Shown here: positions 46,147-55,150 of the stretch, one piece after another
How positions within the stretch are numbered: the first letter of the stretch is position 1
Layout: the number at the start of each line of letters is the position of its first letter
Source of the DNA: Maridesulfovibrio zosterae DSM 11974
GTDB taxonomy: Bacteria > Desulfobacterota > Desulfovibrionia > Desulfovibrionales > Desulfovibrionaceae
Direction: 5' to 3'
Length of the DNA stretch: 64,000 nucleotides
Assembly (NCBI RefSeq): GCF_000425265.1
Contig: NZ_KE384342.1
Span: forward strand, 124,001-188,000
Translations under genes and position numbers: made by a program
The notes under the pieces: generated by a model
Databases searched by the model: none
What the model was told of the DNA's origin: nothing
Seen by the model: the letters and a program-made list of their open reading frames with translations, nothing else

Positions 46147-47211
46147 ATGCTGGAATTAATAATTGCCGTCAGCGTAGCCACGCTCATTTCTGCCTATTGT
46201 TCAGTAAGTGAAGCTGTTTTTTATTCTTTTCCTTGGAGCAAAATCGAAACGCTTCGAAAAGAAGGGGATAAATCCGGAGCTATTCTGCATAAAATGCGTT
46301 CCAATGTGGATCGGCCAATCACCGCTATTTTAACTCTTAATACTGTAGCCCATACAGCCGGAGCCGCTTTTGCCGGAGCCGCATGGGCCAATATTTATGG
46401 AGCTGAAACTCTGCCGTGGTTTACCCTTGGATTTACAGTCATTATTTTAGTCTTATCTGAAATTTTGCCGAAAACCATTGGTGTTGTATATTGTGAACCT
46501 CTAGGAAAGATGCTTGCCCGTCCCTTAGAGATTCTTATTTGGATGTTTCTTCCCGTTATCTGGGTCTGTGGATTTATGTCCCGTCTTGTTAACAAGAGCG
46601 GTGGAAAAGGACCTCAGGCAACGGAAGAGGATATACGTGCTATGGTCAGTCTGACCAGGAGAACCGGGGCGATCAAACCGTATGAAGCCCTCTCAATTGC
46701 CAATATTCTGTCGTTGGACGACAAGATTGTTGAGCAAATTATGACCCCCCGGACTGTTGTTTTCTCTCTGCCCGAAGACATGACTGTAGCTGAGGCTCAT
46801 GACAAATACAGAGCATGGCCTCACAGCCGTATTCCAGTTTATGAAGGTGATAATCCTGAAGACATTGTCGGAGTCATATACAGGCGAACTGTTTTTGAAG
46901 CACTTGCCGATGACCATGACGAGGTTAAACTCACTGAACTTATGAAGCCTGTTCGGTTTGTTCTGGAAAATATTACCCTAGACAAACTGCTGGTAAAATT
47001 CCTCGAAAGTCGCATGCATCTTTTTGTTGTGCTCGATGAGTATGGAGGAATGTCAGGAGTTGTCACTCTTGAAGATGTAATGGAAGAAATCCTCGGTAGC
47101 GAGATCGTCGATGAGACCGATGAGGTCGTTGATATGCGCGAACTTGCCCGCAGGAGAAGAAAAGAACTTGTCGTCAGTTCGGATGATTTCCAGACTGACG
47201 TTTCGAAATAG
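46147..47211 (+). CDS. CNNM-domain/CBS protein (HlyC/CorC-type transporter)
   Basis: A 354-residue membrane protein. The CNNM transmembrane domain covers about 1-165 (SVSEAVFYSFPWSKIETLRKEGD is the characteristic first loop; LSEILPKTIGVVYCEPLGKML the helix-3 region). A CBS pair follows (about 195-315: MTPRTVVFSLPEDMT and YGGMSGVVTLEDVMEEILG). The C-terminal CorC/HlyC domain of longer members is absent. Family members are linked to magnesium or cobalt transport. It lies just upstream of ccmE with a 13-base gap but has no known link with cytochrome c assembly. Ribosome site is poor. Confidence 0.9.
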   Translation: MLELIIAVSVATLISAYCSVSEAVFYSFPWSKIETLRKEGDKSGAILHKMRSNVDRPITAILTLNTVAHTAGAAFAGAAWANIYGAETLPWFTLGFTVIILVLSEILPKTIGVVYCEPLGKMLARPLEILIWMFLPVIWVCGFMSRLVNKSGGKGPQATEEDIRAMVSLTRRTGAIKPYEALSIANILSLDDKIVEQIMTPRTVVFSLPEDMTVAEAHDKYRAWPHSRIPVYEGDNPEDIVGVIYRRTVFEALADDHDEVKLTELMKPVRFVLENITLDKLLVKFLESRMHLFVVLDEYGGMSGVVTLEDVMEEILGSEIVDETDEVVDMRELARRRRKELVVSSDDFQTDVSK

Positions 47212-47224
47212 AACGGAGAAAATA

Positions 47225-47641
47225 ATGGCCAAGAAAGGCGGAAAAGGTGTCTATCTCGCCGCCCTTATCCTGTTTCTAGGTGGTCTTGGATATCTTATAT
47301 ATTCAGGAATATCACAGGATAGCGTGTATTTTCTAAATGTATCTGAAGCACTTGCTATGGATGAGAGCGCGCTTGGACAAGCACGGCTTTTCGGTAAAGT
47401 TGCTCCGCAGAATATCCAGCCTAAAGCTGGTGGACTTGGTGTCTCTTTTGATCTGAATGATCAGAAGAATGCGGCCCAGACTATCCGTGTTATATACAGC
47501 GGAGCTGTACCAGACACGTTTAAAGAGGGCGTTGAGGTTATTGTGGAAGGGATCTTTGTTAATGGTAACAAAGAGTTCAAAGCCACATCTCTGATCACCA
47601 AATGCCCATCAAAATACGAAAAGAAAAATCGTGAAGGTTGA
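47225..47641 (+). CDS. ccmE: heme chaperone CcmE, CXXXY type
   Basis: A 138-residue membrane-anchored periplasmic protein that takes heme from CcmC and hands it to CcmF. One N-terminal helix (about 8-27), then an OB-fold barrel (RLFGKVAPQNIQ ... VEVIVEGIF). Classical CcmE binds heme through His in HXXXY. Here the motif is Cys127-Pro-Ser-Lys-Tyr131, the CXXXY variant described for Desulfovibrio and some archaea. Start at 47225 follows CGGAGA; a longer frame upstream overlaps the previous gene. First gene of the ccm operon. Confidence 0.95.
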   Translation: MAKKGGKGVYLAALILFLGGLGYLIYSGISQDSVYFLNVSEALAMDESALGQARLFGKVAPQNIQPKAGGLGVSFDLNDQKNAAQTIRVIYSGAVPDTFKEGVEVIVEGIFVNGNKEFKATSLITKCPSKYEKKNREG

Positions 47642-47736
47642 TCATTTATTTGAGAAAAAATAATCTTTCCTCATTGCGATAGATGTTTTTTATCATTATA
47701 TTAATAGCTTATATCCATTAATGGAGTACATATAGT

Positions 47737-49614
47737 ATGCATTTTTTTGCAAACCTGATGCTTTTGATTGCCCTTCTTGCGGCTCTCGGAGCAGGGGCTT
47801 ATGCGTGTCTGGCATTATTGACTGGTAAGCGAAATGTTCTGGTGCTTATTGATAGAGCCAATATCAGTATTGCCGGTTTTGTATCTTTTGCCAGTATTGT
47901 AATGACCATTGCTTTGGTTAATCGTAATTATTCATTCAAGTATGTATATGAATATGTGGATAATACTCTTCCAATTTTTTATACATTAACAGCTTTTTGG
48001 GCAGGGGCTGATGGCTCGTTGCTTTTCTGGATGCTATCCATTGCTGTTATGGGTGTTGTTTTTACCAGACTAAATCTTTTTAATGAATTTTCTGAAAAAA
48101 CACGCCTTTATTACTGGCTTTTTTATATGGTTATTCAGGCATTCTTTCTGCTTATCCTTACCTGCTGGTCCAATCCGTTTATGGAGCTGGTTCCTACTCC
48201 GCTAGATGGGCGCGGCCTGAATCCTTTACTTCGTAATCCGGGCATGATTTTTCATCCTCCATTGTTGTTCTTAGGTTATGCAGGTTTTACTAGTCCTGCC
48301 GTTCTGGCGTTGGCTTCCTATGTCTCCGGCGAGTTGAAATCTTGGGTTTCATTTTGCCGTAACTGGAATATTGCGGCTTGGATTTTTCTTACAGCCGGTA
48401 TTATTCTTGGTTGCTGGTGGTCATATATGGAGCTTGGCTGGGGAGGTTATTGGGCCTGGGATCCTGTGGAAAATGCATCACTTATTCCATGGCTTAGTGC
48501 TTCAGCCTTCATGCATACAGCAATTATTCAGACAAAAAGAAACGCTTTGCAGCGATCAAATGTTTTCCTTATGAGTTTGACTTTGCTGCTCTGTGTATTT
48601 GCAACATATCTTGTTCGAAGCGGTGTTGTTCAGTCTCTCCACGCTTATGGCGAAAACGGAGTCGGACTGCCACTGCTTACATTTATGCTTTTTACTATTG
48701 CATTGATTTGCATTGTTCTTGTCGTTGGTCCTAAGGTTGAGGGTAATACTCTTTCATGCCTTAACAGCAGACAGGGACTTCTTGTAATAACAGCCTGGGT
48801 CTTTCTCGGATTGGGCCTTGTGGTCGGTCTTGGAACCATGTGGCCTGTCATTAGTAAAACATGGAGTGCCAGTCCTGTTGGCCTTGATGCACGATTTTAT
48901 AATCGTGTATGTCTACCTTTATTTAGTCTTATCATTTTGATGTTTACAGCCTGTCCATGGTTTGACTGGAAAGAAGGTATCCGTGAGAGGCGCGGTTTGA
49001 TGCTTGTCGGTGGATCTTTTTTAGGTGGTGGAATAATCAGTTATGCTTGCGGACTTCATAACCCCGTTGCATTAATTACAAGTGCTGCATCTATTGCTTC
49101 ACTCGTTAGCATCTTCGCTCTGTTTGTTTTTATGCCTCAGTTGCGCAGAGTTACATCCTCTATCGGGACATACGGTTTGCACCTAGGTGTTGCTCTTGTC
49201 TTTCTGGGTGTGGCATGGTCGGGCCCAAATAAAATTGAGCAGGAATTTATTGTAAAGCCGGGCGCAAGTATCCAGCTAGGTTCATATACAATGAATTTTA
49301 AGAAAATGGTTGAAGGTCAGACCCCGGAAATGGCTAAGATCTCAGCTATCGTGGAAGTAACTGAAAATGGCAAACCTGTTGGACTGCTCAGTCCTGAACG
49401 CAGGATATATCGTAATTTTCAACAGCCTTTTGCTGAAGTTTCAGTCATCCCCAGTTTGGGCAGTGAAATTTATGCTACTTTGTTAAGTGTAGACGAACAA
49501 GGTAATGCAACTTTTAAAATGAGCATTAATCCGCTGATTAACTGGATATGGATTGGCGGAACTCTGATGTGTCTTTTCGGTTTTGTGGCCTTTAGAAAGC
49601 CTCGTTTAAGCTAG
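47737..49614 (+). CDS. ccmF: cytochrome c heme lyase CcmF
   Basis: A 625-residue, about 15-helix protein that attaches heme to apocytochrome c. The periplasmic heme-handling WWD motif is WGGYWAWDPVENASLIPWL, and FWAGADGSLLFWML and NPLLRNPGMIFHPP are further CcmF signatures, with His ligands in the latter. It is slightly shorter than E. coli CcmF but complete. No CcmH or CcmG follows in this operon, so thiol reduction and apocytochrome handling must be done otherwise. Confidence 0.96.
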   Translation: MHFFANLMLLIALLAALGAGAYACLALLTGKRNVLVLIDRANISIAGFVSFASIVMTIALVNRNYSFKYVYEYVDNTLPIFYTLTAFWAGADGSLLFWMLSIAVMGVVFTRLNLFNEFSEKTRLYYWLFYMVIQAFFLLILTCWSNPFMELVPTPLDGRGLNPLLRNPGMIFHPPLLFLGYAGFTSPAVLALASYVSGELKSWVSFCRNWNIAAWIFLTAGIILGCWWSYMELGWGGYWAWDPVENASLIPWLSASAFMHTAIIQTKRNALQRSNVFLMSLTLLLCVFATYLVRSGVVQSLHAYGENGVGLPLLTFMLFTIALICIVLVVGPKVEGNTLSCLNSRQGLLVITAWVFLGLGLVVGLGTMWPVISKTWSASPVGLDARFYNRVCLPLFSLIILMFTACPWFDWKEGIRERRGLMLVGGSFLGGGIISYACGLHNPVALITSAASIASLVSIFALFVFMPQLRRVTSSIGTYGLHLGVALVFLGVAWSGPNKIEQEFIVKPGASIQLGSYTMNFKKMVEGQTPEMAKISAIVEVTENGKPVGLLSPERRIYRNFQQPFAEVSVIPSLGSEIYATLLSVDEQGNATFKMSINPLINWIWIGGTLMCLFGFVAFRKPRLS

Positions 49615-49623
49615 GCGGTCATC

Positions 49624-50304
49624 GTGGAAAACAGTGAAAGAGTAGCTCTCAAGGTGCGCGATGCAGCCAAGTTTTTTGGAACAAGGCTTATTTTCAAGAA
49701 AGTCAGTTGCGATGTGATACGTGGGGAAATTCTTCTCGTAGTTGGTCGCAATGGTGCGGGTAAAACAACTTTGCTGAAAATTATGTCCGGTCTTTCAAGA
49801 CCTTCGGCAGGATCGGCGCAAATTCTGACTGAACCTGAAAAAACGGCTTACCTTGGACATGCCACCTTTATCTATCCTCGCCTCAGCGGACTGGCCAATC
49901 TTTCTTTCTGGGCTTCCATGTATGGACTTTCGCCTTCCCGTGAAGAACTTCTCGTTTTGCTGAAGAGAGTCGGGTTGGAAAGAGCAGCTGAAGAAGAAGC
50001 CGGTGCTTATTCACGCGGCATGGCTCAGCGGCTTAATCTTGCAAGAGTTTTTCTTGTAAATCCTGACCTTCTCTTTTTGGATGAGCCGGGAACCGGTCTT
50101 GATCAGGCATCGCTAAACCTTCTGCGTGAGGAAGTTGTTTCGTTGCGTAATAATGGGACGGCGGTTGTCTGGATCAGTCACGATGTGAATCATGATACAG
50201 CTCTTGCGGACCGGGTTTTAGGATTATCTGGGCATAAAATGGCTTTTCTAGGCAGCGCAGCTGACTTTGATCCCGATTTTGTGTTGGGGGGAGATCATGC
50301 TTAA
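49624..50304 (+). CDS. ccmA: cytochrome c maturation ABC ATPase CcmA
   Basis: A 226-residue ATPase with Walker A GRNGAGKTTLL, signature YSRGMAQRLNLARVFL and Walker B LLFLDEPGTGLD. The signature is SRGM rather than LSGG, usual in CcmA. It starts with GTG 9 bases after ccmF. With CcmB and CcmC it releases holo-CcmE. Overlaps ccmB by 8 bases. Confidence 0.95.
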   Translation: MENSERVALKVRDAAKFFGTRLIFKKVSCDVIRGEILLVVGRNGAGKTTLLKIMSGLSRPSAGSAQILTEPEKTAYLGHATFIYPRLSGLANLSFWASMYGLSPSREELLVLLKRVGLERAAEEEAGAYSRGMAQRLNLARVFLVNPDLLFLDEPGTGLDQASLNLLREEVVSLRNNGTAVVWISHDVNHDTALADRVLGLSGHKMAFLGSAADFDPDFVLGGDHA

Positions 50305-50974
50305 GCGTGGATTGACCATTGCATCTAAGGATTTACGGCTTTCAATGGTTGGAGGACAGGGGCTGACGCAAGCTGTTCTTTTGGGACTGCTTTTGATTTT
50401 TGTGTTCAGTCTATCACGTCCTGCTGGACAGCTGGTAGAGCCGCAAGCGGCCTCAGCTATATTCTGGCTTGCTTCATCATTTGGTTTAGTATTGGTTTTC
50501 AATACATTGTTTTCAATGGAAGAATCAAATGAGGCGCGACTGGGGCTGTTGTCTTCACCTGTGCCGCTTCATGCTGTCTGGTTTGGCAAAGGTCTGGCCG
50601 GTTTTGGATTGTTATTGTGTTCGCAGTTGGTCTTTCTTCCGGCGACAATTGTTTTTCTGGGGCAGGATATGAAAGGTTCGCCAGCTATTTTCGCTGCAAC
50701 CCTTTTTGCTGCAGACTGGGGACTTGTAGCTCTTGGCGCATTGCTCGGTGCAATATCGCAAGGGCAGGCTGCAAGAGAATCTCTTTTGTCGGTGATTCTT
50801 TTTCCTCTACTTCTGCCTATTCTGCTTGGAGCAATTCAGCTGATGACTTCGGTTTTTTCCGGGGTTACCATAATGGATGAGAGTTCATGGATGGGAATTA
50901 TTATTTCCGCTTCAGCTCTTTTCAGCGGTGCGGGACTTATCCTCTTTCCTTTTGTATATAGCGGTGAGCAGTAG
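50297..50974 (+). CDS. ccmB: cytochrome c maturation ABC permease CcmB
   Basis: A 225-residue, six-helix protein. TIASKDLRLSMVGGQGLTQAVLLG and FNTLFSMEESNEARLGLLSSP match CcmB, which forms the membrane part of the CcmAB complex. ATG 50297 has a GGGGAG site inside the end of ccmA, and the overlap couples the two. An upstream in-frame start would extend far into ccmA and is not needed. Confidence 0.93.
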   Translation: MLKRGLTIASKDLRLSMVGGQGLTQAVLLGLLLIFVFSLSRPAGQLVEPQAASAIFWLASSFGLVLVFNTLFSMEESNEARLGLLSSPVPLHAVWFGKGLAGFGLLLCSQLVFLPATIVFLGQDMKGSPAIFAATLFAADWGLVALGALLGAISQGQAARESLLSVILFPLLLPILLGAIQLMTSVFSGVTIMDESSWMGIIISASALFSGAGLILFPFVYSGEQ

Positions 50975-51018
50975 ATAATTGCTTTCCGATAAACATATTG
51001 TTTTTATGGAGCTTTTAA

Positions 51019-51684
51019 ATGAATCTTGCAATTGCGGCACTTATCTCCGGCATTGCCTTGTGCGTCGGACAGTATTTCATCTGGATGTACGCTCCCGTCG
51101 AGATGACCATGGGGCTGGTGCAGAAAATTTTCTACACTCATATGCCTATGGCGGTCTGGGCCATGATAAGTTTTTTCGTGGTTTTTATTTTTAGCGCTGC
51201 GTATTTGCTTAAAAGAAATATTAAATATGATTATATAGCCGGAGCTGCTGCTGAAATCGGAGTTGTTTTTAGCGGAGTCGCTCTTATTACCGGTTCCCTA
51301 TGGGGACGGGCTGCATGGAATGTCTGGTGGACGTGGGATCCAAGGCTGACAACCACTCTTATTATGTGGTTTGTTTATGCTGCGTATCTGGTTCTGCGTA
51401 CATCTCCTATGTCAGCTGAACGAAGATCCCTTGTTTGTGCAGTTCTCGGAATAGTCGCTTTTGTTGATGTCCCTCTCGTTTTTTATTCTGCAAGACTATG
51501 GAGAAGTGTACACCCGAATATAATCGGTGCAAAGGGAGGAGGAATGGAACCTGAAATGTTGACAACATTGCTCGTCAATGTAGTTGCTTTCGGTTTATTC
51601 TGGCTTGTTCTCCTCATGGTCAGATTCCGTCAGCTACACCTGTCCGGTAAGCTTGATGCCCGTATGGTGTGGGATAACGAATAG
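51019..51684 (+). CDS. ccmC: heme transfer protein CcmC
   Basis: A 221-residue, six-helix protein that loads heme onto CcmE. The WWD motif reads WGRAAWNVWWTWDPRLTTTLI, flanked by the two conserved His regions (YTHMPMAVWAM and WRSVHPN). A GGAG site precedes the ATG by 9 bases. Fourth core gene of the operon. Confidence 0.95.
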   Translation: MNLAIAALISGIALCVGQYFIWMYAPVEMTMGLVQKIFYTHMPMAVWAMISFFVVFIFSAAYLLKRNIKYDYIAGAAAEIGVVFSGVALITGSLWGRAAWNVWWTWDPRLTTTLIMWFVYAAYLVLRTSPMSAERRSLVCAVLGIVAFVDVPLVFYSARLWRSVHPNIIGAKGGGMEPEMLTTLLVNVVAFGLFWLVLLMVRFRQLHLSGKLDARMVWDNE

Positions 51685-51705
51685 TATAAATCAGGAGTAA
51701 TATAT

Positions 51706-51846
51706 ATGAATAGTGAAACTTATCTTCTAATTGGAAATATTGCTGCGTGGGCTGTGATCGCCGGCTATCTGGTGTTTATTGCAGCAAAGGGAACATCCAT
51801 GGAACGCCGCATCAGGCAGATGGAGTTACTCGATAATGATAGATAA
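51706..51846 (+). CDS. ccmD: CcmD-like small membrane protein
   Basis: A 46-residue protein with CAGGAG before its ATG. One helix (LLIGNIAAWAVIAGYLVFI) followed by a basic helix (MERRIRQMELL), the usual layout of CcmD, which helps release holo-CcmE from CcmABC. Sequence identity in CcmD is always low, so the call leans on position directly after ccmC. Its end overlaps the next gene by 11 bases. Confidence 0.8.
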   Translation: MNSETYLLIGNIAAWAVIAGYLVFIAAKGTSMERRIRQMELLDNDR

Positions 51847-52462
51847 TAAGGGCTTATCTCTTTCTGGTGGACAGAAAGCTGTTGTTTGGATGCTCGGGAT
51901 GTCACTTGTGGTAATTTTTATTGCTTCATTGACATACCGTATGAATCATCCGGGTAACAAAGTTGAGTTTCAGCAGGAAGGTGGTCAAAGATCTTCTGGT
52001 GGAATGCCGGGCGGGATGGGCAGCGGTATGAATGAAGCAAGTATGAAGCGTGTCCGCGGCCTTATGGAGAAAATGGGCAAAGATCCGGAGAATATGGAAA
52101 TTCAGCTTGAACTTGCCAATTCTTTTATGATGATCCGGGCTTATGAACGTGCTCAGGTATTCTTTGAAAAAGTTGTTGCAAAGGAACCTGAAAATGAACA
52201 GGCCCTCATGGGCCTTGGAATGTGTTACTATCAGGGCGAGCAGTTTGAAAAAGCTGCTGCGGCTTTTGATGAAATTCTCGCCTTTAACCCCGATGAATCC
52301 ATGGCTCAGTTTAATGTAGGCATTATCAAAAAATATTACCTCCACAAGCATGATGAAGCTGAGGAGCATTTTAAGAAAATTATTGATAATCCGAAAACGC
52401 CGGCTGATATGAAGAAAAGGGCAGAAGAGGAACTTATAAAGGATCCTCACCCAGAGCAATAA
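51836..52462 (+). CDS. TPR protein of the ccm operon (CcmI/NrfG-like)
   Basis: A 208-residue protein with one N-terminal helix (about 13-32), a Gly/Met-rich linker (SSGGMPGGMGSGMNEASM) and TPR repeats (about 80-195: ERAQVFFEKVVAKEPENEQALMGLGMCYYQGEQFEKAAAAFDEILAFNPDE). CcmI-type TPR proteins hold apocytochrome c. As CcmH and CcmG are absent, this may be the apocytochrome-presenting partner of CcmF. Start at 51836 overlaps ccmD; a longer frame upstream overlaps it fully and lacks a ribosome site. Confidence 0.85.
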   Translation: MIDNKGLSLSGGQKAVVWMLGMSLVVIFIASLTYRMNHPGNKVEFQQEGGQRSSGGMPGGMGSGMNEASMKRVRGLMEKMGKDPENMEIQLELANSFMMIRAYERAQVFFEKVVAKEPENEQALMGLGMCYYQGEQFEKAAAAFDEILAFNPDESMAQFNVGIIKKYYLHKHDEAEEHFKKIIDNPKTPADMKKRAEEELIKDPHPEQ

Positions 52463-52470
52463 TGATTTAA

Positions 52471-52507
52471 AAAAAGGAGTTCGTATTTAGGCGGACTCCT
52501 TTTTTTT
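52471..52507 (+). terminator. terminator of the ccm operon
   Basis: AAAAAGGAGTTCG pairs with CGGACTCCTTTTT (one mismatch) with an 8-base loop, followed by a long T run. Confidence 0.92.
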
Positions 52508-52908
52508 TAATTTTTTCTGAAATGATTATTTATCTAAAGAGAATCTTTGATTAGTCATGAATTCTTTTGATGAAGAAGTGGTGCTTTTTACGAGCTGGTA
52601 AAATTTTATTACTTAATTCGTATTTATTCGCTAAACATTGACAAGTTTGCTTAATTTTGACTAATCAATGGGTACAAAGTTTGAATCTTATGCTTAAAAT
52701 GCATTTTTTGTTCGTCTTGCCGGATTTGAACAGAAAATATGGTCTCGGATCAAATTTTAAGTAGCTGGCTGTTTTCAACAGTAGCATGTGCATGATAAGG
52801 TGTTTCACGTTTCATCTTGTGACTTTTCAAAGCACGAGTTGTTACGCAGGTGAATATGGTAACTCGGGCGATATGCCCCACAAATTAAAGTAGTCAAGGA
52901 GTGTAATG
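52508..52908. other. intergenic region upstream of livK
   Basis: About 400 bases. A possible promoter is TTGACA (52638-52643) with TAATCA (52662-52667), spacer 18. Small hairpins occur (CTGTT-TTC-AACAG near 52769, and GAGTT/AACTC around 52838-52865) but no terminator and no leader peptide rich in Leu, Ile or Val codons; a short frame with four Leu codons near 52697 is unconvincing. Confidence 0.4.
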
Positions 52909-54084
52909 ATGAAACGTTCATTGCTGGTTCTGGTTGCTGCTCTGATGTTGACCGTTGGTCTTATCGGTTGCAGCGGCGAGAAAAAAGACGATGCCCCCGC
53001 AAAAAAAGAAACCTCTGAAAAAGCTGCCCCGGTTTCTGCCAAGACAATTCTTCTTGGTGTTCCTGGAGCACACAGTGGTGACCTTGCTTCCTACGGTCTT
53101 CCTACTGTTGAAGCAGCAAAGCTTGTTGTAAAAGCAGTTAATGATGCAGGTGGTATCAACGGTGCACAGGTTGTTCTTTCTATGCAGGATGATCAGTGCA
53201 AACCGGAATTTGCTACCAACGCAGCTTTCAAGCTCGTTTCTGATAAAGCTACCGTTGTGCTGGGACATATCTGCTCAGGTGCAACCAAAGCAGCTCTTCC
53301 TATTTATAAGGAATCCAATCTTGTCTGCATGTCTCCTTCCGCAACCAATCCTGCTCTGACTCAGAGCGGTGACTATCCAAATTTTTTCAGAACTATTGCC
53401 TCAGATGATGCTCAGGCTGCACTGGCAAGTAAGTTCGCAATGGAAAATCTTGGCCTCAAAAACATAGCCATCATTCATGATAAAGGTGACTATGGTAAAG
53501 GTTTTGCTGAATTTGCTAAAAAATATGTCGAAGAATCAGGCTCAGCCAAAGTTGCCCTTTTTGAAGGAGTAACTCCTGGTGCAGTTGACTATTCTGCTGT
53601 TGTACAGAAAATTAGAGCTTCCGGAGCTGACGGTGTTATTTTCGGTGGTTATCATCCTGAAGCTTCCAAAATTGTATCCCAGATGCGTAAAAAGAAAATG
53701 ACTGTCCCATTCATCTCTGATGATGGTGTTAAAGCGAAAACCTTCATTGATGTTGCAGCAGCAGCTGCTGAAGGTGTTTATGCAACCGGTCCCCGTGATA
53801 TAACTGCTAATCCTATGTATAAAGTTGCTCTTGAGCAGTACAAGGCTTCCCACGAAGGTGAACCCGGTGCTTTCTTTTTCGAAGCTTATTCAGCTGCTAT
53901 TGCTTTGCTGAAAGCTATCGAAAATTCAGGATCAACTGATTATGACAAAATCGTAGAAGCTCTGCGTACACATGAAGTTGAAACTCCTGTTGGTAAAATC
54001 AAATTTGATTCAAAGGGTGATGCTATAGGTGTAGGTTTCTCCGTATATCAAGTTAGAAACGGTGAGTATGTAGAAGTTAAATAA
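52909..54084 (+). CDS. livK: branched-chain amino acid ABC transporter binding lipoprotein
   Basis: A 391-residue binding protein of the LivJ/LivK family. The signal ends in LIGC, a lipobox, so it is a lipid-anchored receptor rather than a free periplasmic one; a charged Lys/Glu/Ala linker (EKKDDAPAKKETSEK) follows. The core begins TILLGVPGAHSGDLASYG and has VVLGHICSGATKAALPIY and PSATNPAL, the ligand-contact loops. Of two adjacent ATGs, the second (52909) is 7 bases from AAGGAG. First gene of the liv operon. Confidence 0.94.
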   Translation: MKRSLLVLVAALMLTVGLIGCSGEKKDDAPAKKETSEKAAPVSAKTILLGVPGAHSGDLASYGLPTVEAAKLVVKAVNDAGGINGAQVVLSMQDDQCKPEFATNAAFKLVSDKATVVLGHICSGATKAALPIYKESNLVCMSPSATNPALTQSGDYPNFFRTIASDDAQAALASKFAMENLGLKNIAIIHDKGDYGKGFAEFAKKYVEESGSAKVALFEGVTPGAVDYSAVVQKIRASGADGVIFGGYHPEASKIVSQMRKKKMTVPFISDDGVKAKTFIDVAAAAAEGVYATGPRDITANPMYKVALEQYKASHEGEPGAFFFEAYSAAIALLKAIENSGSTDYDKIVEALRTHEVETPVGKIKFDSKGDAIGVGFSVYQVRNGEYVEVK

Positions 54085-54117
54085 CTTCTGTTTACTTTCT
54101 TAAACGTAATTCCGGTT

Positions 54118-54145
54118 CAGGGGGCGGACTGGTGTCTGCCTCCTG
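54118..54145 (+). promoter_or_regulatory. stem-loop between livK and livH
   Basis: CAGGGGGCGGAC pairs with GTCTGCCTCCTG over 12 bp with two G-U pairs and a 4-base loop, with no U-run. It has the same design and position as the hairpin after the other binding-protein gene (27494-27520). Confidence 0.65.
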
Positions 54146-54169
54146 AGTCTTGATTCAGCAGGGATTTCA

Positions 54170-55072
54170 ATGGACTATTTTCTGGAACTATTTTTTAGCG
54201 GTCTGACCAGAGGCAGTATTTATGCGCTTATCGCCCTCGGTTACACAATGGTTTACGGTATTATTGAGTTGATCAATTTCGCACACGGTGAAATATATAT
54301 GATCGGAGCTTTCGTAGGGCTAACTGTTGCTGGTATTTTGACCAGCTTCGGGTTTCCTGCTGCTTCTATCATGGTTATGGCTACAATGGCTGCGGTTGTT
54401 TATGCCGCTGCTTATGGCTACACCCTGGAAAAGATTGCTTACCGTCCACTTAGAGGTGCGCCAAGACTCTCTCCGCTTATATCTGCAATTGGTATGTCAA
54501 TTTTTCTACAAAACTATGTAATGCTTTCTCAGACTTCTGACTTTTTATCCTTTCCAAGTCTGACACCTGAATTCGGTTTTCTTCATAAGTATTCATCCAT
54601 GATCGGCTCATCTGATTTTCTTATCATTGTCGTTGCAGCTGTGGTCATGGTTGCTCTGAACCTTTTTATTAAATTTACCAGAATAGGCAAAGCCATGCGC
54701 GCCACGGCTCAAAACCGTAAAATGGCTATGCTGGTCGGTATTAATGTGGATCAGGTAATTTCCGCCACATTTGTAATAGGTTCCTCTCTGGCTGCTGTTG
54801 GTGGAGTGCTTATCGCTTCTCATATTGGTCAGATCAACTTTTTTATCGGATTTATCGCAGGTATTAAGGCCTTCACCGCAGCTGTTCTCGGTGGCATTGG
54901 CTCTGTTCCGGGAGCAATGCTCGGAGGACTTCTTCTTGGGTGGACCGAGAGTTTTTGTACCGGGTATGTTTCCAGTGACTACGAGGACGTTTTCGCTTTC
55001 GCACTGCTGGTTCTGATCCTTATTTTCAGACCTTCCGGACTTCTCGGTAAGGCTCCGGTTCAGAAAGTTTAA
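54170..55072 (+). CDS. livH: branched-chain amino acid ABC permease LivH
   Basis: A 300-residue permease with about eight helices. GLTRGSIYALIALGYTMVYGIIELINFAHGEIYMIGAF at the N-terminus is a LivH signature; TRIGKAMRATAQNRKMAMLVGINVDQVI is the ATPase-contact loop. It pairs with LivM to form the channel for Leu, Ile and Val. Confidence 0.96.
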   Translation: MDYFLELFFSGLTRGSIYALIALGYTMVYGIIELINFAHGEIYMIGAFVGLTVAGILTSFGFPAASIMVMATMAAVVYAAAYGYTLEKIAYRPLRGAPRLSPLISAIGMSIFLQNYVMLSQTSDFLSFPSLTPEFGFLHKYSSMIGSSDFLIIVVAAVVMVALNLFIKFTRIGKAMRATAQNRKMAMLVGINVDQVISATFVIGSSLAAVGGVLIASHIGQINFFIGFIAGIKAFTAAVLGGIGSVPGAMLGGLLLGWTESFCTGYVSSDYEDVFAFALLVLILIFRPSGLLGKAPVQKV

Positions 55073-55150
55073 GCTGCTCAATTATTCATCTTAAGTCAGG
55101 ATATATGAAAATCCTGCTGATCAAAAAGATAAAAATGGAAAATTTGTAAT

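Noticed and set aside
51926-52459. A 177-codon minus-strand frame opposite the TPR gene of the ccm operon
   Set aside because: Shadow of the TPR gene; its composition follows from the complementary codons.
52697-52760. Short frame with four Leu codons upstream of livK, as a possible Leu leader peptide
   Set aside because: Leu codons are scattered, there is no ribosome site and no antiterminator/terminator pair follows.
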